DNA of 64,000 nt from Rhizobacter sp. Root404 (lineage in GTDB: Bacteria > Pseudomonadota > Gammaproteobacteria > Burkholderiales > Burkholderiaceae_C): assembly GCF_001425865.1 (NCBI RefSeq), contig NZ_LMDS01000005.1:1364760-1428759 (forward strand), in the 5' to 3' direction. Below are positions 7,249-16,452 of the stretch, piece after piece. Each line of letters starts with the position of its first letter. Positions within the stretch are counted from its first letter, which is position 1. Under the pieces are notes generated by a model. It searched no databases, was not told the origin of the DNA, and was given only the letters and a program-made list of their open reading frames with translations. The position numbers and the translations under genes were made by a program.

Positions 7249-9332
7249 GTTGGAACGGCGGGCGGCTCGGGCAGCAGCGCAAGCAGCGCCGCCTCGTCGA
7301 TCACGGTGATGCCGAGCTCGGTCGCCTTGTCGAGCTTGCTGCCCGCCTCGGCACCGGCGACGACGACGCTCGTCTTCTTCGAGACCGAACCGCTGACCTT
7401 GCCGCCCGCCGCTTCGATGCGGTCCTTCGCCTCGTCGCGGCTCAGCGTCGGCAGCGTGCCGGTCAGCACGAAGGTCTGGCCAAGCAGCGGCTTGGGCGCG
7501 TTGTCGGCCGTGCCGTCGTCTTCCTTCCACGTGATGCCGCAGGCGCGCAGCTGTTCGACGATCTCGCGGTTGTGCGGCTGCGCGAAGAAGGTGTGGATGC
7601 TGTGGGCGACGATCGGGCCGACGTCGCTCACCTCCAGAAGCTGCGGCTCGCTGGCACCGAGCACGCGGTCGAGCTGGCCGAAATGCCTGGCCAGGTCCTT
7701 CGCGGTGGTCTCGCCGACATGGCGGATGCCCAGCGCATACAGGAAGCGGGCGAGCGTGGTCTGCTTGCTCTTCTCGAGCCCGTCGACCAGGTTCTGCGCG
7801 CTCTTGTCGGCCATGCGCTCCAGCGCGGCGAGGTTCGCGACGCCGAGCTTGTACAGCTCGGGCAGCGTGCGCACGATGCCGGCATCGACGAGCTGATCGA
7901 CCAGCTTGTCGCCCAGCCCCTCGACGTCCATCGCCCGCCGCCCGGCGAAATGCAGGATCGCCTGCTTGCGCTGCGCGGGGCAGAACAGGCCGCCCGAGCA
8001 GCGCCAGTCGACCTCGCCCTCCTCGCGCGTGATCTCGCTGCCGCAGACGGGGCACTTGCCGCCGAGCCGCTGGTACAGGTCGAACGGCTGCGCGTCGGGC
8101 GGGCGCTTCTCGATGATCGAACCGACGACCTCCGGGATCACGTCGCCGGCACGTCGCACGATCACGGTGTCGCCGATCCGCACGTCCTTGCGGTCGATCT
8201 CGTCCTGGTTGTGCAGCGTCGCGTTGCTGACGGTCGTGCCACCGACGAACACCGGCTGCAGCTTGGCGACCGGCGTCAGCTTGCCGGTGCGGCCGACCTG
8301 CACGTCGATGTCCACGAGCCGCGTCGTCTGCTCCTGCGCCGGGTACTTGTGCGCGACGGCCCAGCGCGGCTCGCGCGACTTGAAGCCGAGCTGCTCCTGC
8401 TGCGCGCGGTCGTCGAGCTTGTAGACGACGCCGTCGATGTCGAACGGCAGCGCGTCGCGCTTCGCGGCGATCTCCCGGTGGAACCGGATCAACCCCTCGG
8501 CGCCATGCTCGACGCGACTGTCGTCGTTGACCGGCAGGCCCATCCTGCGGAACGCGGCGGCGAGCGCGTGCTGGGTGCCCGGCACGTCCCAGCCGACGAC
8601 CTCGCCGAGCGCGTAGGCGAAGAAGCTCAGCGGCCGCTTGGCCGCCTTGCCGGCATCGAGCTGGCGCACCACGCCGGCCGCGGCGTTGCGCGGGTTGACG
8701 AAGGTCTTCTCGCCCTTCGCGCCGCCTTCGATCAGTTTGCGCTGGCGCTCGTTCAGCGCTTCGAAATCGTCGCGCCGCATGAACACCTCGCCGCGCACGT
8801 CGATCACGGCGGCGGCCAGGGCCGCGGCGCCGCGCAGCCGCTTCGGCACGGTCGCGATCATGCGCACGGTGTGGGTCACGTCCTCGCCGGTCTCGCCATC
8901 GCCGCGGGTGGCGGCCTGCACCAGTTCGCCGCGCTCGTAACGCAGGTTGATCGCCAGCCCGTCGAACTTGAGCTCGGCGTGGTAGGCCAGCGGCGGCGCG
9001 TCGTCCGCCAGGGCGAGGGCCTTGCGCACCCGCGCGTCGAACTTCTCGGCACCGGCCGGCGTGGTGTCGGTCTCGGTGTGGATCGACAGCATCGGCACCG
9101 CGTGCCGCACCGGCGCCAGGCCCTCGAGCACGGCGCCGATCACGCGCTGGGTCGGCGAGTCGGGCGTCACCAGGTCGGGGTGCGCGGCCTCGATCGCCTG
9201 GAGTTCCTGGAACAGCTTGTCGTACTCGGCGTCCGGGATCTGCGGCGCGTCCAGCGTGTAGTAGAGGTGCGCGTGGTGCTGCAGTTCCTTGCGCAGCGCC
9301 ACGGCGCGCTTGGCGGGGTCGTGATCGGGCAT
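7245..9332 (-). CDS. ligA: NAD-dependent DNA ligase LigA
   Basis: A 695-residue protein, normal for LigA. The adenylation domain contains K122 in LKFDGLAI, the Lys that takes AMP from NAD. An OB fold, a four-cysteine zinc finger (CPVC to CPAQ, about residues 426-452), helix-hairpin-helix repeats and a C-terminal BRCT domain (about 615-690, ending near the C-terminus) follow. It seals nicks in replication and repair. It is downstream of zipA with a 41-base gap and overlaps the Nudix gene, so smc, zipA, ligA and the Nudix gene probably form one transcriptional unit. Confidence 0.97.
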   Translation of the reverse strand: MPDHDPAKRAVALRKELQHHAHLYYTLDAPQIPDAEYDKLFQELQAIEAAHPDLVTPDSPTQRVIGAVLEGLAPVRHAVPMLSIHTETDTTPAGAEKFDARVRKALALADDAPPLAYHAELKFDGLAINLRYERGELVQAATRGDGETGEDVTHTVRMIATVPKRLRGAAALAAAVIDVRGEVFMRRDDFEALNERQRKLIEGGAKGEKTFVNPRNAAAGVVRQLDAGKAAKRPLSFFAYALGEVVGWDVPGTQHALAAAFRRMGLPVNDDSRVEHGAEGLIRFHREIAAKRDALPFDIDGVVYKLDDRAQQEQLGFKSREPRWAVAHKYPAQEQTTRLVDIDVQVGRTGKLTPVAKLQPVFVGGTTVSNATLHNQDEIDRKDVRIGDTVIVRRAGDVIPEVVGSIIEKRPPDAQPFDLYQRLGGKCPVCGSEITREEGEVDWRCSGGLFCPAQRKQAILHFAGRRAMDVEGLGDKLVDQLVDAGIVRTLPELYKLGVANLAALERMADKSAQNLVDGLEKSKQTTLARFLYALGIRHVGETTAKDLARHFGQLDRVLGASEPQLLEVSDVGPIVAHSIHTFFAQPHNREIVEQLRACGITWKEDDGTADNAPKPLLGQTFVLTGTLPTLSRDEAKDRIEAAGGKVSGSVSKKTSVVVAGAEAGSKLDKATELGITVIDEAALLALLPEPPAVPT

Positions 9333-9373
9333 GGCCCGAAGTTTAGTCAGGTCACGCGCGTTTGCTGGCCTGT

Positions 9374-10447
9374 TCAGCTGAACAGGCGCCGCGCGGCGGG
9401 CGAACCGGCCGCCAGGTCGCGCGCTTCGAGCGCGGCGTAGAGCTGGCCGAGCTCGCTGCCGATCGCGGCGAAGCTCTCGGTGCCGAGCTCGCGGCCGTGG
9501 TCGTCGACGATCACCGCGTCCATGCTCTGGGCCAGCGCCTGTGCGCTCGCCTGCCAGGCGTCGAAGGGCTGGGCCGACGGGTCGGTCTGCGGCACGTCGA
9601 AGCTCAGCGTGACCTCGCGCACCGCGGCGACGTTCGGGTCATCCGCCAACGCAGCCTGCGAATTGAAGGTCAACGTCAGCTTCGGCGGCGCGCCCTCTTC
9701 CGCACCGGGCATCACGAGTCGGCCCGGCACGACGCCGGGCACGAAGCCGTGGCGGCTGGCGTGCTGCTGGATGTAGCCGACGCTCCACGCCCCGGCGCGC
9801 GAGCGCAGCTGCACCGCGAGCTGCGCGTCGTGCGCGCTGGCGAAATGGTCGAGCTCGCGGGCGGCGGCGACGGCTTCGAGCATGTCGGGGAAGTCGGGCA
9901 TCGCGCCGATCGCGTCGGCGAACGCCTGCACCTTCTGCACGAACTCGGAATACTCGATCTCGTTGAGCGCCCCGGTGCGGTTGGCCAGCTGCACGCCGGC
10001 CTGGAACTCGCCGTAGCGCTGGCTGCTGGCAGGGAATTCCCACTCGCCGGTCTCGCTGTTCAGGCCTTCGATGCCGAACGGCTTGCCGCCCGCGCGACGC
10101 GTGGGGGGTACGTGCGCGAGGGCCTGCGTTCCGGCGATCGGCGCTTCGACCGCGAGCGTCGCGATCGAATCGATCAGCGCGTCCAGCCGCGGGATCGTGC
10201 GCCGGTTGGCGCGGCGCTCGGCGTGCGCGGACAGATCGGCGATGGCGGCGGCGGCCGCGTCACCGGCGTCGGCGTCGGACGGCGGCTCCTCCACGCCCAT
10301 CACCGGCTCGCGCGGCTCCACGCGCTCGGGCGCGCGCTCGGCGCGCTTCGGGTCGGCGCGCCGCGCCTGCCACGCACCGTGCGCGATCACGCCGGCCAGC
10401 ACCACGCCGCCGAGCGACGCCAGTGCGATCGTCAAGGTGTTGCTCAT
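9374..10447 (-). CDS. zipA: Cell division protein ZipA-like
   Basis: A 357-residue protein with an N-terminal membrane anchor (about residues 5-25: TLTIALASLGGVVLAGVIA), a charged, Pro/Glu/Arg-rich linker and a C-terminal globular domain (about 200-345) like the FtsZ-binding domain of ZipA. ZipA anchors FtsZ to the membrane at the septum. Sequence conservation of ZipA in betaproteobacteria is low, so the call rests on topology and on its position between smc and ligA, the usual Burkholderiales order. Confidence 0.8.
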   Translation of the reverse strand: MSNTLTIALASLGGVVLAGVIAHGAWQARRADPKRAERAPERVEPREPVMGVEEPPSDADAGDAAAAAIADLSAHAERRANRRTIPRLDALIDSIATLAVEAPIAGTQALAHVPPTRRAGGKPFGIEGLNSETGEWEFPASSQRYGEFQAGVQLANRTGALNEIEYSEFVQKVQAFADAIGAMPDFPDMLEAVAAARELDHFASAHDAQLAVQLRSRAGAWSVGYIQQHASRHGFVPGVVPGRLVMPGAEEGAPPKLTLTFNSQAALADDPNVAAVREVTLSFDVPQTDPSAQPFDAWQASAQALAQSMDAVIVDDHGRELGTESFAAIGSELGQLYAALEARDLAAGSPAARRLFS

Positions 10448-10488
10448 GTCAGCCCCTCGCCCGATGGATAGATCGGCCGGTCCCCAAA

Positions 10489-10505
10489 GGCCACGAAGTG
10501 GCCTC
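10489..10505. other. Perfect 7-3-7 inverted repeat between smc and zipA
   Basis: AGGCCAC-GAA-GTGGCCT lies in the 106-base gap between smc and zipA. There is no T-run on either side, so it is not a classical terminator; it could be an mRNA-stability or processing hairpin between the two co-directional genes. Confidence 0.35.
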
Positions 10506-10553
10506 TACGTGGCCCTCGGACGAGCCTTGCCTGGGGCGGCCCGGCGCGGCGGC

Positions 10554-13500
10554 TCATGCCGCCTCCGCGAGGCTCACCGCCGCGTCCATGTCGACCGTCA
10601 CGATGCGCGAGACGCCCTGCTCCTGCATCGTCACGCCGATCAGCTGCTCGGCCATCTCCATCGCGATCTTGTTGTGGCTGATGAACAGGAACTGCGTACC
10701 CTGCGCCATCTGCTTGACGAGCTTGGCGTAGCGCTCGGTGTTGGCGTCGTCGAGCGGCGCGTCGACCTCGTCGAGCAGGCAGAACGGCGCCGGGTTCAGC
10801 TGGAAGATCGCGAAGACGAGCGCGATCGCGGTCAGCGCCTTCTCTCCGCCCGACAGCAGGTGGATCGTGCTGTTCTTCTTGCCCGGCGGCTGCGCCATCA
10901 CCTGCACGCCGGCGTCGAGGATCTCGTCGCCGGTCATCACGAGCTTCGCGTTGCCGCCGCCGAACAGCTCGGGGAACATGCGGCCGAAGTGGGTGTTGAC
11001 CTGGTCGAAGGTGCTCGCGAGCAGGTCGCGGGTCTCCAGGTCGATCTTGTGGATCGCGTCTTCCAGCGTCGTCATCGCCTCGACCAGATCGGCGTTCTGC
11101 GCATCCAGGAAGGTCTTGCGCTCGCGCGATGCGGTCAGCTCATCGAGCGCGGCCAGGTTGACCGCGCCGAGTGCGTTGATCTCGCGGTTGATGCGGTCGA
11201 TCTCGCCTTGCAGCCCGGTGAGCTTGACGCCGTCCGCCTCGATGCCGGCCGCGAGCGCCTCGAAGTCGACGTTGGCTGCCACGAGCTGGTCGAGGTACTG
11301 CGCGCCGCCGAGCTGCGCGGCCTGCTCTTCCAGCTGCAGCTTGGTGATGCGGTCACGCAGCGGCTGCAGGCTCTGCTCGTGCTGCAGGCGCTGTTCGTCG
11401 GCGCGGCGCAGGCGCATCGTCAGGTCGTCGTACTCGCTGCGCTTGGCGCCGAGCGCGGCCTCGCGCTCGAGCTTCAACGCGAGTGCTTCCTGCAGGCCGG
11501 CCTGGGCCGAGGCGTCGGTCAGCCGCGCCAGTTCTTCCTGCAGTGACGCGTGCGCCTGCTGGTTGCCGGCGAGTTGTTCGGCCGCGGTCTCGATGCCGCG
11601 CTGCAGCTCGCCGCGGCGCGCTGCCAGCGCCCGCGCCGCGAACTGCGCCTCCTGCGACTGGCGCTCCAGCGCGCGCAACTGCTCGCGCGCCTCGGCGAGC
11701 TTGCGCTCGGCGGCGATCACCGCGTCGTCGAGTTCGGCGTGGCGCTCCTGCGTGGTCGCGAGCTGCATGTCGAGCTCCTCGAAGCGGGCCTCGCCGGTCG
11801 CACCGCGCTCGGCCAGGTCCTCGAGCTGCGCGTCGATCTCGGCGAGTTCTTCGTCGAGCTGCGCGCGGCGGGTGCTGGTCTGTTCGGCCAGCTGCGACAG
11901 GCGCATCAGCTCGACCTGCAACTGGTGGGCGCGGGTCTGCGTCTCACCGGCTTCGCGGCGGGCGAGGACCAGGCGCTGCGAGGCGTCGGTGTAGCTGGCC
12001 TCGGCTCGCACGAGGCTGCTGCGGGCCTCCTCGGCGATCAGCACCTGGGCGCGCAGCTGGCGCTCCAGGTTCTCGATCTCCTGCGCACGTGCCAGCATCC
12101 CGGCCTGCTCGGAATCGGGCGCGTAGAACGCGACGGCGAACTGGCTGACCGCATGGCCATCGCGGGTCATGATGACCTCGCCGTGCGTGAGCTTCGCGCG
12201 CTCGGCCAGCGCCTCGTCGATGGTCGCGGCGGTGTAGACGCCTTCGAGCCAGTCGTTCAGCAGCGCCTTCAGGCCGGCGTCGCTCAGCCGCAGCAGGTCG
12301 CTGAGCTTGGACAGCGTCTGGTGCGTGTTCGAGATCGCGGCGTTCGGTGGTGTGTAGAACGCGAGCTTGGCGGGCGGCGCGTCGTTCGCGAACGCTCGGA
12401 TCGTCTCCAGGCGGCCGACTTCGAGCGCGCCCATGCGCTCGCGCAGCGCGGCTTCGAGCGCCGTCTCCCAGCCCGATTCGATGTGGATCTTCGTCCACAG
12501 GCCCTGCAGCGAATCGAGGCCGTGCTTGGCCAACCAGGGCTTGAGCTTGCCCTCGGTCTGCACCTTCTCCTGCAGCGCGCGCAGCGCGTCGAGCCGGGCG
12601 CTCAGGTCGGCCTGCTTGCCGCTCTCGGTGTTGACGCTGTCCTGCTTCGCGCGGCGCTCGTCGTCGAGGGCCGGCACCTGGTCGTTCAGCTCGTGCAGCC
12701 GCGCGTCGGCGACGCCCGCCGTCTCGTCGGCGACCGCGTGCTGCTGCTTCAATTCCGCGAGGCGCTCGGCGTCGGGCGCCGCCAGCTGGTTGCGCTCGGC
12801 CGCGAGCTTGTCGCGCCGCGCGTTGAACTGGCGCTTCTGGTCGTCGAGGTTGCGGCTTTCGGCCGCCAGCACCTGGATCTGCTGCTGCACCGCGCCGACC
12901 TTGGTACGCTGCTCGTTGCTGGCGTTCTGCGCGGCGCGCACGGCGTCCTCGAACGTCGGCAGGTTGCCGGACTGCTCCTCGGCCTGCGCCGCGAGCACCT
13001 CGCCCTGCTCGTCGGCCGTGGCGATCTGCTCGGCTATTGCGGAGAGCTCGTCCTGCGCCTCGGTCCGGCGCAGCGCCCACTGCTCGTTCTGCGCCGTCAG
13101 CTCGACCAGGCGCTGCTCGACACGAGCCCGGCCCTCGACGACATAGCGGATGCGCTCCTCCAGCCGGCTCACCTCGAGTGCGGCTTCGGCCAGCGCGCCC
13201 TGGTGCGCGTGCAGTTCGTCGCTGGCGGCGTAGTGCGCCTGGCGGATCGTCTCGAGCTCGGCCTCGCCGTGACGCAGCTCGGCGGTGCGCGCCTCCAGCG
13301 CGTTGATCGCCTCGGCGACGTTCTTCTTGACCCGCGCCTCCTCGCTCGCCGCGTCGCGGTGCTTCAGGAACCACAACTGGTGCAGCTTGGTCTCGCCGCT
13401 GGTCTGCAGCGCGCGGTACTGGCTCGCGACCTCGGCCTGCTTCTCGAGCTTCTCGAGGTTGCTGTTCAACTCGCGCAGGATGTCCTCGACACGGGTCAGG

Positions 13501-14069
13501 TTCTCGCGCGTGTCCTTCAGCCGGTTCTCGGTCTCGCGGCGGCGCTCCTTGTACTTGGAGACGCCCGCGGCTTCTTCGAGGAACAGGCGCAGCTCCTCGG
13601 GCTTGCTCTCGATGATGCGGCTGATCGTGCCCTGGCCGATGATCGCGTAGGCGCGCGGCCCGAGGCCGGTGCCGAGGAACACGTCCTGCACGTCGCGGCG
13701 GCGCACCGGCTGGTTGTTGATGAAGTAGCTGCTGGTGCCGTCGCGGGTCAGCACGCGCTTGACCGCGATCTCGGCGAAGCGGTTCCATTGGCCGCCGGCG
13801 CGCCCGTCCTCATTGCTGAAGACCAGCTCGACGCTGGAGCGCGACGCCGGCTTGCGGTTTCCCGAGCCGTTGAAGATCACGTCCTGCATCGACTCGCCGC
13901 GCAGTTCGCTCGCCTTGCTCTCGCCCAGCACCCAGCGCACCGCGTCCATGATGTTGGACTTGCCGCAGCCGTTCGGCCCGACGACCCCGACCAGCTGGCC
14001 CGGGAGCTGGAAGTTGGTCGGCTCCGCGAACGACTTGAAACCGGAAAGCTTGATCGAGTTCAGGCGCAT
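10554..14069 (-). CDS. smc: Chromosome segregation protein SMC
   Basis: An 1171-residue protein of standard SMC architecture. The N-terminal ATPase half has the P-loop GPNGCGKSN (31-39). Two long coiled-coil arms, rich in Glu, Ala, Gln, Leu and Arg, flank a hinge near residues 500-650. The C-terminal half has the ABC signature LSGGEKAL (about 1072) and Walker B FCLLDEVDAPLDD (about 1100). SMC compacts and segregates the chromosome as an ATP-driven dimer. It heads the smc-zipA-ligA block; no ScpA or ScpB is in the window. Confidence 0.97.
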   Translation of the reverse strand: MRLNSIKLSGFKSFAEPTNFQLPGQLVGVVGPNGCGKSNIMDAVRWVLGESKASELRGESMQDVIFNGSGNRKPASRSSVELVFSNEDGRAGGQWNRFAEIAVKRVLTRDGTSSYFINNQPVRRRDVQDVFLGTGLGPRAYAIIGQGTISRIIESKPEELRLFLEEAAGVSKYKERRRETENRLKDTRENLTRVEDILRELNSNLEKLEKQAEVASQYRALQTSGETKLHQLWFLKHRDAASEEARVKKNVAEAINALEARTAELRHGEAELETIRQAHYAASDELHAHQGALAEAALEVSRLEERIRYVVEGRARVEQRLVELTAQNEQWALRRTEAQDELSAIAEQIATADEQGEVLAAQAEEQSGNLPTFEDAVRAAQNASNEQRTKVGAVQQQIQVLAAESRNLDDQKRQFNARRDKLAAERNQLAAPDAERLAELKQQHAVADETAGVADARLHELNDQVPALDDERRAKQDSVNTESGKQADLSARLDALRALQEKVQTEGKLKPWLAKHGLDSLQGLWTKIHIESGWETALEAALRERMGALEVGRLETIRAFANDAPPAKLAFYTPPNAAISNTHQTLSKLSDLLRLSDAGLKALLNDWLEGVYTAATIDEALAERAKLTHGEVIMTRDGHAVSQFAVAFYAPDSEQAGMLARAQEIENLERQLRAQVLIAEEARSSLVRAEASYTDASQRLVLARREAGETQTRAHQLQVELMRLSQLAEQTSTRRAQLDEELAEIDAQLEDLAERGATGEARFEELDMQLATTQERHAELDDAVIAAERKLAEAREQLRALERQSQEAQFAARALAARRGELQRGIETAAEQLAGNQQAHASLQEELARLTDASAQAGLQEALALKLEREAALGAKRSEYDDLTMRLRRADEQRLQHEQSLQPLRDRITKLQLEEQAAQLGGAQYLDQLVAANVDFEALAAGIEADGVKLTGLQGEIDRINREINALGAVNLAALDELTASRERKTFLDAQNADLVEAMTTLEDAIHKIDLETRDLLASTFDQVNTHFGRMFPELFGGGNAKLVMTGDEILDAGVQVMAQPPGKKNSTIHLLSGGEKALTAIALVFAIFQLNPAPFCLLDEVDAPLDDANTERYAKLVKQMAQGTQFLFISHNKIAMEMAEQLIGVTMQEQGVSRIVTVDMDAAVSLAEAA

Positions 14070-14128
14070 CTTGGGACCACGTGAAGCGGGCGGCGGGTTG
14101 GCGCCTAAGTGCTTGATTTATTTGAGAA

Positions 14129-14149
14129 AAGCCTGCAGGACGCAGGCTT
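14129..14149 (-). terminator. Hairpin with short T-run upstream of smc (minus-strand reading)
   Basis: AAGCCTGC-AGGAC-GCAGGCTT is a perfect 8-5-8 inverted repeat in the gap between the divergent smc and queF genes. Read on the minus strand the right arm is followed by TTTTC and an AT-rich tail, so it looks like a small intrinsic terminator or attenuator ahead of smc. Confidence 0.35.
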
Positions 14150-14209
14150 CGGAGCAGCCCGGATGATAGCATTCGACGCTTGTCTCAAAGCTCTCGAAAA
14201 GTCACCGCC

Positions 14210-14683
14210 ATGGCCAAGACCGCCACCCCGAAAACCGCGCCCTCGCAGCGCCAGAAGCCCGCGAATCCGCCCAGCGCGCCGAGCAAGGAGCTGCAGGTGT
14301 TTCCGAACCCGACGCCGCAGCGCGATTACGTGATCCAGTTCCAGATCCCCGAGTTCACCTGCCACTGCCCGCTGACCGGCCAGCCGGACTTCGCGCACTT
14401 CACCATCGACATGGTCGCCGACCGGCTCTGCGTCGAGCTGAAGAGCCTGAAGATGTACATGTGGAGCTACCGCAACGAAGGCGCGTTCCACGAGAAGGTC
14501 ACCAACGACATCGTCGACGACATCGTCCGGGCCACCGACCCGCGCTTCATCCGCATCACCGCCAAGTGGTACGTGCGTGGCGGCATCTACACCAACGTGG
14601 TCGCCGAGCACCGCAAGAAGGGGTGGAAGCCCGAGCCCGTCGTGCAACTCCCTCGCCACGACGCGGCCACCGGGTTGCTGTAG
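14210..14683 (+). CDS. queF: NADPH-dependent 7-cyano-7-deazaguanine reductase QueF (short type)
   Basis: A 157-residue enzyme that reduces preQ0 to preQ1 in queuosine synthesis. FTCHCPLTGQPDF contains the catalytic Cys (in CPLTG) that forms the thioimide and the catalytic Asp. ELKSLKMYMWSYRNEG is the QueF signature that helps bind NADPH. The length fits the short, single-domain (YkvM-like) type. I chose the ATG at 14210; a TTG 30 bases upstream would add ten residues with no family support. The anbu gene follows after ten bases. Confidence 0.92.
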   Translation: MAKTATPKTAPSQRQKPANPPSAPSKELQVFPNPTPQRDYVIQFQIPEFTCHCPLTGQPDFAHFTIDMVADRLCVELKSLKMYMWSYRNEGAFHEKVTNDIVDDIVRATDPRFIRITAKWYVRGGIYTNVVAEHRKKGWKPEPVVQLPRHDAATGLL

Positions 14684-14692
14684 CCTGAACGC

Positions 14693-15418
14693 ATGACTTA
14701 TTGCGTTGGCGTCAAGCTCGAAAGCGGTCTCATCCTGGCGAGCGATTCGCGCACCCACGCGGGTGTCGACAACTACGCCAAGTTCTGCAAGATGACGGTG
14801 TTCGAGCGCGCGGGCGACCGCGTGCTGGTGCTGCTCAGCTCGGGCGGGCTCGCCGCGACGCAGGCCGCGATCGGGCTGCTGCGCAAGCGTGCGGGGCCGG
14901 ATGAAACCACCGGCCTCTGGGCGGCTTCGTCGATGTTCGACGTCGCCAATCTCGTGGCCGACGCGATGCGCGACATCGAGCGGCGCGACGGCCCGCACAT
15001 GGAAAGCAGCGGCCTCAAGTTCAACGCCTCGTTCATCCTCGGCGGGCAGATCCGCGGCGAGGCGCCGCGGCTGTTCCGCATCTACGCCGAAGGCAACTTC
15101 ATCGAGGCCGGCGCCGAGACCTGCTTCCTGCAGACCGGCGAGGCCAAGTACGGCAAGCCGATCCTGGACCTGGCGATCACGCCGACCGCGACGATGGACG
15201 ACGCGACCAAGTGCGTGCTCGTGTCCTTCGATTCGACGATGCTGAGCAACCTGTCGGTCGGCATGCCCATCGATCTGCTGTGTTACGAGAACGACCGGTT
15301 GACCGTGACGATGAAGCGCCGCTTCGAGTACGGCGACGAGTACTTCGAGGTGCTGAAGAAGCAGTGGGTCAGCGGCACCCGCAAGGTCTTCCGCGAGCTG
15401 CCGCCGCTCGCCTGGTGA
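14693..15418 (+). CDS. Anbu-type proteasome-like peptidase (ancestral beta subunit)
   Basis: A 241-residue Ntn-hydrolase of the predicted proteasome-type protease family (Anbu/BPH). It begins MTYCVGVKLESGLILASDSR, so the nucleophile is T2, exposed after removal of the initiator Met. The rest follows the beta-subunit fold (LLSSGGLAATQ, ILGGQIRGEAPRLF). Anbu assembles into open helical rings and its substrates are not well known. It usually clusters with a circularly permuted ATP-grasp protein, an alpha-E protein and a transglutaminase-like protein. Here only the transglutaminase-like gene is present, immediately convergent (stop codons abut). TAGCCT lies seven bases before the A of the ATG, a weak leaderless -10. 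Confidence 0.88.
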   Translation: MTYCVGVKLESGLILASDSRTHAGVDNYAKFCKMTVFERAGDRVLVLLSSGGLAATQAAIGLLRKRAGPDETTGLWAASSMFDVANLVADAMRDIERRDGPHMESSGLKFNASFILGGQIRGEAPRLFRIYAEGNFIEAGAETCFLQTGEAKYGKPILDLAITPTATMDDATKCVLVSFDSTMLSNLSVGMPIDLLCYENDRLTVTMKRRFEYGDEYFEVLKKQWVSGTRKVFRELPPLAW

Positions 15419-16252
15419 TTACACGGCGTTCCCGCAGCTGTCGACCTCGTACGTCGTCACGTCGAATCGCGTCAGCTGGTTCTGGCCGAACGCCATCGTG
15501 ATCGGCACGTCGCCCGCATCGCGGCCGCGCGCCATCACGACCCGGCCGATGCGCGGTACGTTGTGGCGGGCATCGAAGGTGTGCCAGCGGTCGCCGAGGA
15601 AGACCTCGAACCAGGCGCTGAAGTCCATCGGGTAGCGCACCGGCGGAATGCCGATGTCGCCGAGGTAGCCGGTGCAGTAGCGCGCCGGGATGTTCATGCA
15701 GCGGCACAGCGTCACGGCCAGGTGCGTGTAGTCGCGGCACACGCCGACCTGCTCGCGGAAGCCCTCGACGGCCGTTCGGGTCGCGCGTGCCTGCTGGTAG
15801 TCGAAGCGGATGTGCCGGTGCACGAAATCGCAGATCGCCTGCACGCGTGGCCAGCCCTTGGCGGTGTGGCCGAACTGGTTCCAGGCGAACTGCAGCAACT
15901 CGCTGTCGACCTCGCAATAGCGGCTGGGCAGCAGGAACTGCAGCGTCGCCGGCGGGAGGTCGGTCGGATCGTGCTGCCAGGCGTACCAGTCGGTCGGGTC
16001 GTGCAAACCGGAGTCCTGGATCACCGATTCGCTGCGGAACCTCACATGGTCCACGCCGTGCGGCGCGTTCACGCGGCCCACCTGGTTGCCGAATGCGTCG
16101 AGGTACTCCTCGACTTCGAGCGTGGGGCTGATCCCGACGATCTCGGGCGCCATCAGGTCGTCGCGCCGCGACGGGTGGACGTGCAACAGGTAAATGATCG
16201 CCATCGGCGAGGCGACCGACAGCTCGATGTCGAAGCCGATCTTGATGAACAT
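15419..16252 (-). CDS. Transglutaminase-like cysteine peptidase family protein (Anbu-associated type)
   Basis: A 277-residue protein with an N-terminal beta-rich domain (about 1-120) and a transglutaminase core (about 130-235). The nucleophile candidate is C172 in QVGVCRDYTHLAV and the Asp candidate is D227 in WHTFDARHN. The motif that normally supplies the catalytic His (xHAWxE) reads DFSAWFEVFLG here, with S212 in place of His. Activity therefore may be absent, or another His may serve. Its position beside anbu matches the known Anbu gene neighbourhood; it may process peptide or amide bonds in the same unknown pathway. It has no signal peptide, so it is probably cytoplasmic. Confidence 0.8.
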   Translation of the reverse strand: MFIKIGFDIELSVASPMAIIYLLHVHPSRRDDLMAPEIVGISPTLEVEEYLDAFGNQVGRVNAPHGVDHVRFRSESVIQDSGLHDPTDWYAWQHDPTDLPPATLQFLLPSRYCEVDSELLQFAWNQFGHTAKGWPRVQAICDFVHRHIRFDYQQARATRTAVEGFREQVGVCRDYTHLAVTLCRCMNIPARYCTGYLGDIGIPPVRYPMDFSAWFEVFLGDRWHTFDARHNVPRIGRVVMARGRDAGDVPITMAFGQNQLTRFDVTTYEVDSCGNAV

Positions 16253-16440
16253 GGGTCGATGATCCGGGGAAAGGGTATGGCCGAGCGGTCGCGTACGCGA
16301 ACGATCGACAGAGGGTTGGACATACGGTAAGGCCGCCCGGTCTCACGCGTCAGCGGCGAACCGGCCGCTCGCGGGCGTGGAACAGCGCGCCCGGCCGTAG
16401 TCGGCTTCCTACGCACGAAACGAGCCAGCGGCACTCCATC

Positions 16441-16446
16441 GATAAT
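16441..16446 (+). promoter_or_regulatory. Candidate -10 element of dapC (leaderless)
   Basis: GATAAT ends exactly seven bases before the A of the dapC ATG, which would place the transcription start on the start codon. No good -35 hexamer is visible 16-18 bases upstream. The 200-base gap to the divergent transglutaminase-like gene also holds an AGCGGC/GCCGCT inverted repeat. Confidence 0.35.
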
Positions 16447-16452
16447 CGCCCG

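Noticed and set aside
10554..14084. Long plus-strand frame of 844 codons opposite smc
   Set aside because: Antisense shadow of smc coiled-coil codons; Leu/Arg/Gly/Asp-rich with no motif.
14100..14209. preQ1 riboswitch ahead of queF
   Set aside because: No preQ1 aptamer hallmarks are visible; the only structure is the hairpin on the smc side.
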